A stretch of DNA of 64,000 bases from Crossiella sp. CA-258035 (GTDB lineage Bacteria; Actinomycetota; Actinomycetes; Mycobacteriales; Pseudonocardiaceae): NCBI RefSeq assembly GCF_030064675.1, contig NZ_CP116413.1:2264001-2328000 (forward strand), given 5' to 3'. The translations under genes were made by a program, and so were the position numbers. This document shows positions 33,113 through 43,824 of the stretch, one piece after another (the first letter of the stretch is position 1; each line of letters begins with the position of its first letter). The notes under the pieces are model-generated. The model ran no database searches. It worked only from the letters and a program-made list of their open reading frames with translations, and was not told the DNA's origin.

Positions 33113-33397
33113 GTGGAAGACCTCAGTCGGAAGAAGCGGACGGACTCCTTGTTGCCCGCGGCCGCGGTGCTGCTGGCCTGCTGCGCGGCCGGGGCGGTGG
33201 GCCTGGCGCCCGCGTTCGGCCTGCTCGTGGCGGTGGCGGTGGCCCTCGGCGGCCTGCTGGTCGGCGGGGTCGCGCTGGCCATGCTGGACTGGATGGCGGT
33301 GCGCAGGCCGGTGCCGACCGGGGTGGCCGCGGCCCTGATGGGCCTGCTGGTGGCTGCGCTGGCCGGGCAGCTGCTGCTGTGGGCGGGCCTGCATTAG
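33113..33397 (+). CDS. small membrane protein of unknown function
   Basis: 94-residue protein with three hydrophobic segments (about residues 13-32, 33-55 and 70-92) and a short basic N-terminus VEDLSRKKRTD, indicating an integral membrane protein with the N-terminus inside. Not recognised. GTG 33113 is taken because GGGGAC lies 8 bases upstream; a GTG at 33107 is too close to it. It is divergent from the RibD-like gene and 28 bases upstream of zapE, with which it may be cotranscribed. Confidence 0.65.
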   Translation: MEDLSRKKRTDSLLPAAAVLLACCAAGAVGLAPAFGLLVAVAVALGGLLVGGVALAMLDWMAVRRPVPTGVAAALMGLLVAALAGQLLLWAGLH

Positions 33398-33425
33398 CGG
33401 ACCCGGCGCCGGATACGCTGCCGGA

Positions 33426-34457
33426 ATGTCGAGCGCGCGCCTGGTGGATCGTCGCCCGGAGATCGACCCGGCGGACCTGGTGGCCGGGATGGTCCCGCCG
33501 CCCCGGTTCGACGCGGTGCGCTTCGAGACCTACCTGCCCAATCCGGAGGAGCCCAGCCAGGCCGCCGCGGTCGAGGCCGGGCAGGCCTTCTGCGCCAAGG
33601 TGATCACCGGGCCGCCGCGCAGGTCCTGGATCGGCGGCCTGTTCGGCGCCAAGCCGGCCGCGGTGGCCAAGCCGGGGCTGTACCTGGACGGCGGGTTCGG
33701 CGTGGGCAAGACGCACCTGCTCGCCTCGGTCTGGCACGCGGTGCCCGGCCCCAAGGCCTACGGCACCTTCGTCGAGCTGACCCACCTGGTCGGCGCGCTG
33801 GGCTTCGCCGAGGCGGTGCGCAGGCTGTCCGAGCACCGGCTGCTGGCGATCGACGAGTTCGAGCTGGACGACCCCGGCGACACCACCATGGTCACCCGGC
33901 TGCTGCACGAGGTGACCGCGGCCGGGGTCTTCGTCGCGGCGACCTCCAACACGCTGCCGGACAAGCTCGGCGAGGGCCGCTTCGACGCGGAGCTGTTCCT
34001 GCGCGAGATCCAGGCGATGTCGGCGAAGTTCACCGTGGTCCGGGTGGACGGCCCGGACTACCGGCACCGCGGCCTGCCGCCCGCGCCGGACCCGGTGACC
34101 GGCGCCGAGCTGGACGCGCTGGCCGCGGACCGGCCGGGGTCCACTGTGGACGATTTCGCCGAGCTGTGCGCGCACCTGGCCACCCTGCACCCGTCGAAGT
34201 ACGGGCGGCTGCTGGACGGGGTGCCCGCGGTGCACCTGCGCGAGCTGCACCCGGTGCCGAACCAGGACGTGGCGCTGCGGGTGGTGGTGCTGGCCGACCG
34301 GATGTACGACCGGGCCATCCCGGTGGTGGTCTCCGGGCAGCCGCTCTCCGAGCTGTTCACCGAGGAGATGCTGCGCGGCGGCTACCGGAAGAAGTACCTG
34401 CGCGCGGTCTCCCGCCTGGTCGCCCTTTCGCGCGACGCCGCGGCCGCCGGGCGGTAA
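33426..34457 (+). CDS. zapE: cell division protein ZapE / AFG1-like ATPase
   Basis: 343-residue AFG1-family P-loop ATPase. Seen: FDAVRFETYLPNPEEPSQAAA opening, Walker A GGFGVGKTH near residue 88-96, THLVGALGFAEAVRRL, Walker B LLAIDEFELDDPGDTTMV, the sensor region VAATSNTLPDKLGEGRF, and a C-terminal HLRELHPVPNQDVALRVVVLADRMYDRAIPVVVSG followed by the KKYLRAVSRL family end. In E. coli ZapE associates with the division ring, in mitochondria AFG1 helps degrade membrane proteins. The coding region contains one GTCCACTGTGGAC palindrome at 34139. Confidence 0.88.
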   Translation: MSSARLVDRRPEIDPADLVAGMVPPPRFDAVRFETYLPNPEEPSQAAAVEAGQAFCAKVITGPPRRSWIGGLFGAKPAAVAKPGLYLDGGFGVGKTHLLASVWHAVPGPKAYGTFVELTHLVGALGFAEAVRRLSEHRLLAIDEFELDDPGDTTMVTRLLHEVTAAGVFVAATSNTLPDKLGEGRFDAELFLREIQAMSAKFTVVRVDGPDYRHRGLPPAPDPVTGAELDALAADRPGSTVDDFAELCAHLATLHPSKYGRLLDGVPAVHLRELHPVPNQDVALRVVVLADRMYDRAIPVVVSGQPLSELFTEEMLRGGYRKKYLRAVSRLVALSRDAAAAGR

Positions 34458-34499
34458 AGCGTTCGCCAGCCGCCCCGGCGCTCGGGCACCATCGGCGGC

Positions 34500-36122
<1,623 letters not shown>

Positions 36123-36123
36123 C

Positions 36124-36253
36124 AGCCAACACACCGTCCCACAACGGCCAACACTCGGTCCCACAACGGCCAACACACGGTACGACAACGGCCAACACTC
36201 GGCAGGTTGAGAGGCTGGCGGAGTGTTGGCCGTTGTCGTACGGTGTGTTGGCC
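36124..36253. repeat. 22-bp modular repeat array C (4 + 2 units) between convergent genes
   Basis: GCCAACAC-type heads at 36124 (AGCCAACAC variant), 36146, 36168 and 36190, each 22 bp apart, then the complement GTGTTGGCC at 36223 and 36245, again 22 bp apart. The array fills the whole space between the ABC-F stop and the DUF2252 stop and can fold into one large hairpin with a 24-base loop. Confidence 0.9.
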
Positions 36254-36254
36254 G

Positions 36255-37607
36255 TTAGTCGCGGTCTTCGAGCTCGGCGGTGAGTTCGCCGCGCTTGACC
36301 GCGGCGGCCAGGTCGGCGTGGTCGGCCTCGGTGGCGTCGGCGTAGCGGACCGCGTAGCGGGCAACCGCCTCGTCCAGCTCGTCGTCCTCGCCGCAGTAGC
36401 CGGCGAGCAGCCTGGGGTCGGCCGAGCGGCAGTGCGCCCTGGCCAGCAGGGCGCCGGCCAGCCTGCCGTAGTCGTCGAGGTGGTCCTTGCGCAGCGCGGT
36501 CGGGTCGATGTCGCCCTTCATGTTGCGGAACTGGCGCACGATGTAGTGCCGCCCGTCCACCGTGGTCCAGCCGAGCAGGATGTCCGTCTCGGCCTGCACC
36601 AGCCGGGCGCCCTCGACCACCCGCTTGCCCTCGTGCTCATAGGCCGGGATGTCCAGGTACTTCGTCAGGCAGGACGGGTTGGCCTGCTTGACCTGGAGCA
36701 CCAGTGCGTCGTCCTCGTTGCCGTGCAACAGGACCAGGTAGTTGCGCAGGCCCACGCTGCCGGTGCCGACCACCCGGAAGGCCACGTCGGCCACGCGGTA
36801 GCGGCGGATCAGGTTGCGGCGGGACTCGCGCAGGGTGCCGACGTAGGAGTCCAGGCTGGCCGCGACCGCCTCGGCGGTGGGCGCGCTGACGTGCCTGAGC
36901 ACGGGCAGCTCCTCCACGAATCGCCAGTGGTCCCGCTCGACCTGCCTGGTCCACTTGGCCGCGACCTTGCGGCTGGTGTTCTTGCGCGCCTTCTTCGATG
37001 CCTTCTCGAAGTCGTCGAGCAGCTCGTCCGCCTTGACCTTGCTGATGGTGGAGGCGTCGGCCAGCGCGTTCCAGGACTCCAGGAACGGCAGCTCGGCCAG
37101 CCGGGCCATGGTCTTGCGGTAGGCGCGCACCGCGTCCTCGGCGGCCTTGGCGCAGCCGTCCTCGGAGACCCCGCCCTCGCGGCCGGCCAGCACCAGGCTG
37201 GTCGCCAGCCGCTTGAGGTCCCACTCCCACGGGCCGGGCACGGTCTCGTCGAAGTCGTTGATGTCCATCACGATCCGGCCCTCGTTGGTGCCGAAGAGCC
37301 CGAAGTTGGCCGCGTGCGCGTCCCCGCAGATCTGCGCGCTGATCCCGCTGGCGGGCGTGGCGGCCAGGTCGGCGGCCATCAGCTCGGCCGCACCCCGGAA
37401 GAACGCGAACGGCGAGGCCAGCATCCGCCCGACCCGCAGCGGCACCAGCTCCGGCAGCCGGGGCGAGTTGCTGGCGTGCACGAACTCCACCGCCCCCGGC
37501 CGGTCCGCGCCCAGCGCGGCGTGGTCGTGCAGCCTCGGCCGCACCTCCTCCCGCAGCGCGCGACCCCTGGCAAAGACCTCGCTGGGCTTGACCCAGTCGC
37601 GCGACAC
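36255..37607 (-). CDS. DUF2252 domain-containing protein
   Basis: 450-residue protein covering the full DUF2252 domain, distantly related to aminoglycoside phosphotransferase/kinase-like folds. Seen: RVGRMLASPFAFFRGAAELMAADLA, the invariant ICGDAHAANFGLF near residue 95, FDINDFDETVPGPWEWDLKRLATSL (here MDINDFDE), RNYLVLLHGNEDDALVLQVKQA and GKRVVEGARLVQ. The GDAH and DFDE motifs correspond to kinase catalytic-type positions. No biological role is established. GTG 37607 is preferred because GGGGAGAG precedes it; a GTG at 37628 is in frame. The gene ends directly at repeat array C. Confidence 0.85.
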   Translation of the reverse strand: MSRDWVKPSEVFARGRALREEVRPRLHDHAALGADRPGAVEFVHASNSPRLPELVPLRVGRMLASPFAFFRGAAELMAADLAATPASGISAQICGDAHAANFGLFGTNEGRIVMDINDFDETVPGPWEWDLKRLATSLVLAGREGGVSEDGCAKAAEDAVRAYRKTMARLAELPFLESWNALADASTISKVKADELLDDFEKASKKARKNTSRKVAAKWTRQVERDHWRFVEELPVLRHVSAPTAEAVAASLDSYVGTLRESRRNLIRRYRVADVAFRVVGTGSVGLRNYLVLLHGNEDDALVLQVKQANPSCLTKYLDIPAYEHEGKRVVEGARLVQAETDILLGWTTVDGRHYIVRQFRNMKGDIDPTALRKDHLDDYGRLAGALLARAHCRSADPRLLAGYCGEDDELDEAVARYAVRYADATEADHADLAAAVKRGELTAELEDRD

Positions 37608-37657
37608 CGCGCTCTCTCCCCTATCCACCCCGCCATCATCCCCCTAACGTGTGATGG

Positions 37658-38860
37658 ATGCCGCCACGGACCGCCCTCCGCCAGCGCCGCGCCCAGCTGG
37701 AGCGGGACTGGGAGTGCTGGGTGGCGCACCGGTCGCCGGGCGCGGCGGCCGCGGTCGACCCCGAGGTCACCCAGTCCTGGGCGCGGGCGCTGCCCGAGGT
37801 GAGCCCGGCCCGCGACAGCGCGCCGAGCTGCGCGGATGCCCGCTGGCAGGACTCGCCGCTGCGCGAGCCGGTGCTGGCCTCCACGGCCGAGCTGCGCAGC
37901 ATCGCCGAGGACGCGGGCTACGTGGCCGCGGTCGCCGACGCGGGCGGCACCATCCTGTGGACCTTCGGCGGTCGGGTGATGCGCCGCCGCGCCGAACGCG
38001 TGAACTTCGCCGCCGGCGGGCGTTGGTCGGAGACCGCGATGGGCACCAACGCGCTGTCGCTGGCCCTGGACCACAACCGGCCCGCCACCTGCTTCTCGGC
38101 CGAACACCTGGTGCAGGCCCTGCACGGCTGGGTCTGTTACTCCGCGCCGGTGCACGCGCCCAACGGCAAGGTGCTCGGCGTGCTGGACCTGTCCACCACC
38201 TGGGACCGCTCGCACCCGCTGGCCATGCCCACGGTCCGCACCCTGGTCAGCGCGCTGGAGGCACGCCTGGCCGAGTCGCCGCTGGACCTGGCCCCGGCGG
38301 GCTGGTCGCTGCGCTGCCTCGGCCGCGGCGAGCTGCTCGACGGCGGCGCCCCGGTCCCGCTGCGCCCGCGCCAGCTGGAGATCCTCACCCTGCTGACCCT
38401 GCACCCCGACGGCCTGACCCCGGAACAGCTCCAGGACGCCCTCTACGCCGACCGCCCGGTGCACCGCACCACACTCAAAGCCGAGGTCAGCCACCTGCGC
38501 CGGGCCCTGCGCGGCGGTGTCACCACCCGCAGCTACCACCTGTGCGCCCCGGTCGCCTCGGACGCCCGCGCGGTGCTGGACGCGCTGGCCGCGCGCGAGG
38601 TGACCACCGCGCTGCGGCACTACCGCGGCTCGCTGCTGCCGGACTCCGAGGCCCCCGGCATCCGGGAGTGGCGGGAGATCATCGAGGTCGCGCTGCGCGA
38701 GGCGGTGCTCCGCTCACCGCAGACCGACCACCTGCTGGCCTACCTGTCCCGCCACCCGTACGACCTCGAGGCCCACCAACTCGCCCTGCGCAGGCTGGAC
38801 CCGGCCGACGTCCGGCGCGGGGTGGTGCTGGCCCAGCTGCACAAGCTGCGCTCGGCCTGA
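37658..38860 (+). CDS. GAF domain-containing transcriptional regulator
   Basis: 400-residue regulator. Seen: residues about 70-210 form a GAF domain of the AcoR type (AEDAGYVAAVADAGGTILWTFGG, GTNALSLALDHNRPATCFSAEHLVQALHGWVCYSAPVHAP, GVLDLSTTW), and residues about 235-310 a winged helix-turn-helix (LRPRQLEILTLLTLHPDGLTPEQLQDALY, LKAEVSHLRRAL). In actinobacteria this protein type is encoded beside an aldehyde dehydrogenase that it controls, as here (39438-40955). It is divergent from the DUF2252 gene. Direct repeats CGCCAACCT before the dehydrogenase may be its target. Confidence 0.82.
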   Translation: MPPRTALRQRRAQLERDWECWVAHRSPGAAAAVDPEVTQSWARALPEVSPARDSAPSCADARWQDSPLREPVLASTAELRSIAEDAGYVAAVADAGGTILWTFGGRVMRRRAERVNFAAGGRWSETAMGTNALSLALDHNRPATCFSAEHLVQALHGWVCYSAPVHAPNGKVLGVLDLSTTWDRSHPLAMPTVRTLVSALEARLAESPLDLAPAGWSLRCLGRGELLDGGAPVPLRPRQLEILTLLTLHPDGLTPEQLQDALYADRPVHRTTLKAEVSHLRRALRGGVTTRSYHLCAPVASDARAVLDALAAREVTTALRHYRGSLLPDSEAPGIREWREIIEVALREAVLRSPQTDHLLAYLSRHPYDLEAHQLALRRLDPADVRRGVVLAQLHKLRSA

Positions 38861-38883
38861 CCCCACCCCGCGAGCGGATCGGC

Positions 38884-39273
38884 TCAGACGCAGGCGCCCA
38901 GCGCGCTCAGCGAGTCGTTCGGCGAGAGCTGGCGCGCGTCCAGGAAGTAGGACGGGTGGTCGTGCCTGCCCCACACCCGGCCGTTGCTGGGGTCGAAGTG
39001 CTCGTACCAGCAGAGGTCCCGGCCGGTCTTGTTGGACAGCGAGGACGCCCGGTCGTTCATGTGCCCGAACGGCCCGTTGAGGTAGACGATGCCGCCGCCC
39101 GCCGGGCCGTTGTACATCGGCTTGCCCGCGAAGGCGGCGCCGTCCCAGATGCAGAGGTGGCCGTTCGGACAGTCGGCCAGCGCGGCGGAGGCGGGGGCCG
39201 CCCCGGCCAGGCCGATGGTGGCGGCGGTGGCGAACGCGGCGAGCGCGGCGCCGGCGAGTCGTGCCTTGGACAT
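38884..39273 (-). CDS. secreted peptidase inhibitor family I36-like protein
   Basis: 129-residue exported protein with a Sec signal (MSKARLAGAALAAFATAATI... cleaved after ASA near residue 30) and a mature part of about 98 residues with four cysteines: ADCPNGHLCIWDGAAFAGKPMYNG, IVYLNGPFGHMNDRASSLSNKTGRDLCWYEH. The CPxGxLCxWxxxxFxG pattern and the NDRASSxxN segment are those of the I36 (SMPI-like, gamma-crystallin-fold) family. May inhibit metalloproteases or be a structural secreted protein. It is convergent with the GAF regulator gene and divergent from the aldehyde dehydrogenase gene, which lies between the regulator and its likely target. Confidence 0.8.
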   Translation of the reverse strand: MSKARLAGAALAAFATAATIGLAGAAPASAALADCPNGHLCIWDGAAFAGKPMYNGPAGGGIVYLNGPFGHMNDRASSLSNKTGRDLCWYEHFDPSNGRVWGRHDHPSYFLDARQLSPNDSLSALGACV

Positions 39274-39367
39274 GGTGCCCCTCCAATTGTTACAGGCTGT
39301 ATCGATTGGGGATTGTGCCTGCGGGAGGGGGCAAGCGCACCTACTTCAGCCAGGCCTGAAACCCCCA

Positions 39368-39387
39368 CGCCAACCTCGCGCCAACCT
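39368..39387. promoter_or_regulatory. direct repeat CGCCAACCT x2 before the aldehyde dehydrogenase
   Basis: CGCCAACCT at 39368-39376 and 39379-39387, 11 bp apart (about one helical turn), 51 bases upstream of the ATG. Candidate activator site for the GAF-domain regulator encoded at 37658-38860. Confidence 0.45.
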
Positions 39388-39437
39388 TGGGCGGCCATGG
39401 TGGGCCGCACGCACTCCGGCGCCGGAAGGGGAGTCCC

Positions 39438-40955
39438 ATGGCGTATGCCCAGCCGGGAACCGAGGGCAGCATCGTCGAGTTCGCCGTCCGCTACGACAAC
39501 TTCATCGGCGGCAAGTGGGTCGCGCCGGTGGCCGGCCGCTACTTCGACAACCCCAGTCCGGTCACCGGGCACGCCTTCTGCGAGGTGGCGCGGTCCGGGG
39601 CGGCCGATGTGGAGCTGGCGCTGGATGCCGCGCACGCGGCCGCGGACGGCTGGGGACGGACCTCGGTGACCGAGCGTTCCCGGCTGCTCAACCGGATCGC
39701 GGACCGGATCGAGGAGCACCTTGAGCCGCTCGCGGTCGCCGAGACCTGGGAGAACGGCAAGCCGGTCCGGGAGTGCCTGGCCGCGGACCTGCCCCTTGCG
39801 GTGGACCACTTCCGGTACTTCGCCGGGGTGATCCGCGGGCAGGAGGGCAGCATCGGGGTGCTGGACGCGGACACCGTGGCCTACCACTTCCAGGAGCCGC
39901 TGGGCGTGGTCGCGCAGATCATCCCGTGGAACTTCCCGATCCTGATGGCCGCCTGGAAGCTCGCGCCCGCGCTGGCCGCCGGGAACTGCGTGGTGATCAA
40001 ACCGGCCGAGCAGACGCCCGCGAGCCTGCTGCTGCTGATCGAGCTGATCGCGGACCTGCTGCCGCCGGGTGTGGTCAACGTGGTCAACGGTTTTGGTGTG
40101 GAGGCGGGGAAACCGCTGGCGCAGAGTCCTCGGGTGGCCAAGGTGGCCTTCACCGGGGAGACCACCACCGGGCGGCTGATCATGCAGTACGCCAGCGAGA
40201 ACATCGTGCCGGTGACGCTGGAGCTGGGTGGCAAGAGCCCCAACGTCTTCCGCGCCGACGTCACCGCGGCCGACGACGACTTCCTGGACAAGGCGGTCGA
40301 GGGCTTCGTGATGTTCGCGCTCAACCAGGGCGAGGTGTGCACCTGCCCGTCCAGGGCGCTGATCCACTCCCGCATCTACGAGGAGTTCATGGCCCGCTGC
40401 CTGGCCCGCACCGAGGCCATCGTGGGCGGCGACCCGCTCGACCCGGCGACCATGATCGGCGCGCAGGTCAGCAACGAGCAGTACGAGAAGATCCTGTCCT
40501 ACCTGGAGATCGGCCGGCAGGAGGGCGCTGAGCTGCTCACCGGCGGCGGCACCCGCAGTGTCGAGGGCTACCCCGGCGGTTACTACGTCGAGCCGACGAT
40601 CTTCCGCGGCACCAACGACATGCGCGTGTTCCAGGAGGAGATCTTCGGGCCGGTGGTCTCGGTGGCCACCTTCGACACCGACGAACAAGCGCTGCGGCTG
40701 GCCAACGACACCCAGTACGGGCTCGGCGCGGGTGTGTGGACCAGGGACGGCGCGCAGGCCTACCGGTTCGGCCGGGAGATCAAGGCCGGGCGGGTGTGGA
40801 CCAACTGCTACCACGCCTATCCGGCGCACGCGGCCTTCGGCGGGTACAAGAAGTCCGGCATCGGGCGGGAGAACCACCTGCGGATGCTGGAGCACTACCA
40901 GCAGACCAAGAACCTGCTGGTCAGCTACTCGCCGAAGAAGCTCGGGTTCTTCTGA
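39438..40955 (+). CDS. aldehyde dehydrogenase (acetaldehyde/short-chain type)
   Basis: 505-residue NAD-dependent aldehyde dehydrogenase of the ExaC/AldA group, oxidising short-chain aldehydes to acids. Seen: [12 protein letters not shown] opening, [23 protein letters not shown] with NAD-contact residues, [13 protein letters not shown] with the general-base glutamate near residue 264, and the catalytic cysteine in [11 protein letters not shown] near residue 303. The doubled C-T-C around the nucleophile is characteristic of this subgroup. ATG 39438 has AAGGGGAG at good spacing. Regulated, by inference, by the GAF protein upstream; a hairpin terminator and repeat array D follow. Confidence 0.93.
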   Translation: MAYAQPGTEGSIVEFAVRYDNFIGGKWVAPVAGRYFDNPSPVTGHAFCEVARSGAADVELALDAAHAAADGWGRTSVTERSRLLNRIADRIEEHLEPLAVAETWENGKPVRECLAADLPLAVDHFRYFAGVIRGQEGSIGVLDADTVAYHFQEPLGVVAQIIPWNFPILMAAWKLAPALAAGNCVVIKPAEQTPASLLLLIELIADLLPPGVVNVVNGFGVEAGKPLAQSPRVAKVAFTGETTTGRLIMQYASENIVPVTLELGGKSPNVFRADVTAADDDFLDKAVEGFVMFALNQGEVCTCPSRALIHSRIYEEFMARCLARTEAIVGGDPLDPATMIGAQVSNEQYEKILSYLEIGRQEGAELLTGGGTRSVEGYPGGYYVEPTIFRGTNDMRVFQEEIFGPVVSVATFDTDEQALRLANDTQYGLGAGVWTRDGAQAYRFGREIKAGRVWTNCYHAYPAHAAFGGYKKSGIGRENHLRMLEHYQQTKNLLVSYSPKKLGFF

Positions 40956-40959
40956 GACC

Positions 40960-41000
40960 CCGGCCTGGCCCAGCTCACGGCGCGAGTTGGGCCAGGCCGG
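40960..41000. terminator. hairpin terminator after aldehyde dehydrogenase
   Basis: CCGGCCTGGCCCAGCTC at 40960-40976 pairs with GAGTTGGGCCAGGCCGG at 40984-41000 (17 bp with one wobble pair), 4 bases after the stop codon; no T-run. Confidence 0.7.
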
Positions 41001-41014
41001 GCCACCCCACCCGA

Positions 41015-41116
41015 GTGTTGGCCGAACTCGTACCCCGCGTTGGCCGAACTGGACGGTGTGTTGGCCCAAGTTGGTGTCCCACTTCGGCCAACACACCGTA
41101 CGAGTTCGGCCAACAC
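41015..41116. repeat. 22-bp modular repeat array D (3 direct, 2 inverted units)
   Basis: GTGTTGGCC at 41015, GCGTTGGCC at 41037 and GTGTTGGCC at 41058, then GGCCAACAC at 41086 and 41108. Spacings are 22, 21 and 22 bp. It lies between the convergent aldehyde dehydrogenase and rocD genes and ends 9 bases from the rocD stop. Confidence 0.88.
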
Positions 41117-41124
41117 TCGGGGTG

Positions 41125-42366
41125 TCAGCGGGAGAGGACCTCGGTGAGGGCGTCGATGCCCAGGTCGAGCTCCTCCTTGGTGATCACCAGGGGCGGGGCC
41201 ATCCGGAGGGTGTTGTCGTGGGTCTCCTTGCAGAGCACGCCCCTGGCCGCCAGGGCCTTGGACGCCTCGCGGCCGGTGGGGCCACCGGGGGCGATCTCCA
41301 CGCCCGCCCACAGGCCGCGGCCGCTGACCTTGGCCACGCCGTGGCCGATCAGCGCGTTGAGGCGGCCGTGCAGGTGCGCGCCCAGCTCGGCTGAGCGCTG
41401 CTGGAACTCGCCGGTGGACAGCAGGCCGACCACCGCGCGGCCCACCGCGCAGGCCAGCGGGTTGCCGCCGAAGGTGGAGCCGTGCTGGCCGGGCTGGAGC
41501 ACGCCGAGCACCGCGCGGCTGCCGACCACCGCGGACACCGGCAGGATGCCGCCGCCGAGGGCCTTGCCCAGGGTGTACAGGTCCGCGCGCACGCCCTCGT
41601 GGTCCAGGGCCAGCAGGCGGCCGGTGCGGGCCAGGCCGGACTGGATCTCATCGGCGATCATCAGCACGTTGCGCTCGTCGCACAGCCGCCGGACCTCGGC
41701 CAGGTAGCCCGGTCCCGGCACGACCACGCCGGCCTCGCCCTGGATCGGCTCGACCAGGACCGCGGCGGTGTGCTCGGTGATCGCCGCCGCCAGCGCGGCC
41801 GCGTCGCCGTAGGGCACCACCACGAAGCCGGGGGTGTACGGGCCGAAGTCGGCGCGGGCGTCCTCGTCGGTGGAGAAGGAGATGATGGTGGTGGTGCGGC
41901 CGTGGAAGTTGGACCCGGCCACCACGATCTGCGCCTGGCCCTGCGGCACGCCCTTGACCCGGTAGGCCCACTTGCGGGCGACCTTGATCGCCGACTCCAC
42001 CGCCTCCGCGCCGGAGTTCATGGTCAGCACCATCTCGGTGCCGGTCAGCTCGGCCAGCTCACGGCAGAACAGGCCGAACTGGTCGTGGTGGAACGCGCGG
42101 CTGGTCAGGGTGAGCCGGTTGAGCTGCTCGGTGGCCGCGGCCACCAGCGCGGGGTGCCGGTGGCCGAAGTTCAGCGCCGAGTACCCGGCGAGGAAGTCCA
42201 GGTAGCGGTGGCCGGACACGTCGGTCACCCAGGCGCCCTCCGCCTCGGCGATCACCACCGGGAGCGGGTGGTAGTTGTGCGTGCTCCACTCCTCGTCCAG
42301 CGCGATGAAATCGCCGGGGGAGCAGGGCTCGCCGGTCGTGGTGGGGTGCTCGGCAATGGCGGTCAT
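41125..42366 (-). CDS. rocD: ornithine--oxo-acid transaminase
   Basis: 413-residue class III PLP aminotransferase converting ornithine and 2-oxoglutarate to glutamate semialdehyde and glutamate, in arginine/ornithine breakdown. Seen: HNYHPLPVVIAEAEGAWVTDVSGHRYLDFLAGYSALNFGHRHP typical of RocD, NSGAEAVESAIK near residue 118, FHGRTTTIISFS, EPIQGEAGVVVP, IADEIQSGLARTG and the PLP-lysine motif TLGKALGGGILPVSAV near residue 270. Length and wording fit RocD better than acetylornithine aminotransferase. No arginase or other catabolic gene is adjacent. The 5' region holds direct repeats TGTTGCGCA that may be regulatory. Confidence 0.92.
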   Translation of the reverse strand: MTAIAEHPTTTGEPCSPGDFIALDEEWSTHNYHPLPVVIAEAEGAWVTDVSGHRYLDFLAGYSALNFGHRHPALVAAATEQLNRLTLTSRAFHHDQFGLFCRELAELTGTEMVLTMNSGAEAVESAIKVARKWAYRVKGVPQGQAQIVVAGSNFHGRTTTIISFSTDEDARADFGPYTPGFVVVPYGDAAALAAAITEHTAAVLVEPIQGEAGVVVPGPGYLAEVRRLCDERNVLMIADEIQSGLARTGRLLALDHEGVRADLYTLGKALGGGILPVSAVVGSRAVLGVLQPGQHGSTFGGNPLACAVGRAVVGLLSTGEFQQRSAELGAHLHGRLNALIGHGVAKVSGRGLWAGVEIAPGGPTGREASKALAARGVLCKETHDNTLRMAPPLVITKEELDLGIDALTEVLSR

Positions 42367-42411
42367 GGCGTAAAGGCTAAGCCCCCGATTGCGGAGATTT
42401 CATCCGCCGAG

Positions 42412-42440
42412 TGTTGCGCACTACAGTGGTTTGTTGCGCA
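42412..42440. promoter_or_regulatory. direct repeats TGTTGCGCA upstream of rocD
   Basis: TGTTGCGCA at 42412-42420 and 42432-42440, 20 bp apart (two helical turns), with a partial third copy (TGTTGCAAC) at about 42462. The sequence GCGCACTACAGTGGT between them is low in GC for this genome. It lies 46-74 bases before rocD and about 160 bases before the lactonase gene; Lrp/AsnC-type control is a possibility. Confidence 0.45.
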
Positions 42441-42598
42441 ATCGTCAGATTGGACGGCGATCTGTTGCAACGGTGTTAAAACCGTGAATCGATCGGGTGA
42501 GTTGCGTCAGCTGCAATCTTCGTTGCGCCCTCTTCCCAAACCGCAGTGGTCCAGTCCAGTGTGGGCGCGATGAGCAGGACGACGACAGGAGCGGTGAC

Positions 42599-43726
42599 AT
42601 GGCGGATATCGGGCGTCGCACTTTCCTCGGAGCGGTCGGCGCGGCCGTCGTCGGCGGTGGCCTGATGAGCACCGGGGCCGCCTCGGCGGCGGAGTCCGGC
42701 GGCGAGGTCTGCGCCCCGGCCGGGCGGGTCTACCTCGGCACCTACACCGACGCCGCCAGTGGTGGCAAGGGAATCGGCCTGGCCAAGGCGGACGCGGCGG
42801 GCAAGCTGACCGTCGAGTCCACCGTGCCCAACGCGAGCCCCTCCTACATCGCGGTCGGTTCCGGCGGCAGCACGGTGTACGCGGTGAACGAGCTGGACAA
42901 GGGCACGGTCAGCGCGTTCTCCGTGACGGGCAACGGATCCCTGCGTTCACTCGGCGCCCGCTCCAGTGGTGGCGCGCACCCCTGCCACCTCGTCGTGCAC
43001 CCCAGCGGCCGGTACCTGCTGACCGCCAACTACACCTCCGGCACCGTCGGCGTGCTGCCGGTCCGCGCCGATGGCGCGCTGGGCAACCCGACCCACATCG
43101 TGCAGCACCCCGGCAAGCCGCACGCGCACCAGGTGGTGGTCAGCCCGGACGGAAAGCACGTGCTGGCAACGGATCTGGGCACCTCCTCGGTCTACACCTA
43201 CACCCTGGACCTCAACGCGGGCCGGCTCACCCTGCGCTCCACGCTGGCCCTGGCCAAGGGCGCGGGCTCGCGCAACCTGGTGTTCCACCCGGACGGCCGC
43301 ACCGTCTACATCCTCAACGAGCTGGACTCCACACTCGTTGTGGCGGCTTATGATCCGGCCTCCGGCAAGCTCACCGCGGGCCAGCGGATCTCCACCCTGC
43401 CGCCGGGCACCGGCGTGCAGAACTACCCCGGCGGGATCACCATCTCCCCGGACGGCCGGTTCGTCTACGGCGCCAACCGGGGGCACAACAGCATCGCGGT
43501 CTTCGCCACCAGCGAGGGCGGCCGCAAGGTCACCCTGGCCGGCACGCCGGGCAGCGGCGGGGACTGGCCGCGGCACCTGGAGGTCACCAGGGACGGTCGC
43601 ACGCTCTACAGCTCCAACCAGCGCGGCAACGTGATCGGAATCTTCGGTGTCGACCCGGTGAACGGCCTGCCCAAGCAGACCGGTGAGCTGCGCACACCCG
43701 CTCCGGTGTGCGCGGTTGTAGCGTAG
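42599..43726 (+). CDS. Tat-exported lactonase family beta-propeller protein
   Basis: 375-residue exported seven-bladed propeller of the 6-phosphogluconolactonase (Pgl/YbhE) family. Seen: a twin-arginine signal IGRRTFLGAVGAAVVGGG with cleavage near ASA, then VYLGTYTDAASGGKGIGLAKAD, SPSYIAVGSGGSTVYAVNEL, GAHPCHLVVHPSGRYLLTANYTSG, PHAHQVVVSPDGKHVLATDLG, SRNLVFHPDGRTVYILNELDSTL, NYPGGITISPDGRFVYGANRGHNSIAVF, i.e. the repeated PDGRxVYxxN blade motif. Export argues against a pentose-phosphate role; an extracellular lactonase or binding protein is more likely. ATG 42599. Confidence 0.85.
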   Translation: MADIGRRTFLGAVGAAVVGGGLMSTGAASAAESGGEVCAPAGRVYLGTYTDAASGGKGIGLAKADAAGKLTVESTVPNASPSYIAVGSGGSTVYAVNELDKGTVSAFSVTGNGSLRSLGARSSGGAHPCHLVVHPSGRYLLTANYTSGTVGVLPVRADGALGNPTHIVQHPGKPHAHQVVVSPDGKHVLATDLGTSSVYTYTLDLNAGRLTLRSTLALAKGAGSRNLVFHPDGRTVYILNELDSTLVVAAYDPASGKLTAGQRISTLPPGTGVQNYPGGITISPDGRFVYGANRGHNSIAVFATSEGGRKVTLAGTPGSGGDWPRHLEVTRDGRTLYSSNQRGNVIGIFGVDPVNGLPKQTGELRTPAPVCAVVA

Positions 43727-43824
43727 AACGCCTGCTGGAACTACCCGCTCAAGGCGGTACCGGCCATGTTACCCACGAGTTAATTTGTGTTCTACCTCAC
43801 TGACCCTGCACGGAGGTATGGACC

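Noticed and set aside
32956-33282. N-terminal extension of the RibD-like protein
   Set aside because: The extension is low-complexity (Thr/Ala/Pro/Arg), runs through the divergent promoter region into the opposite gene, and the conserved domain starts after 32955.
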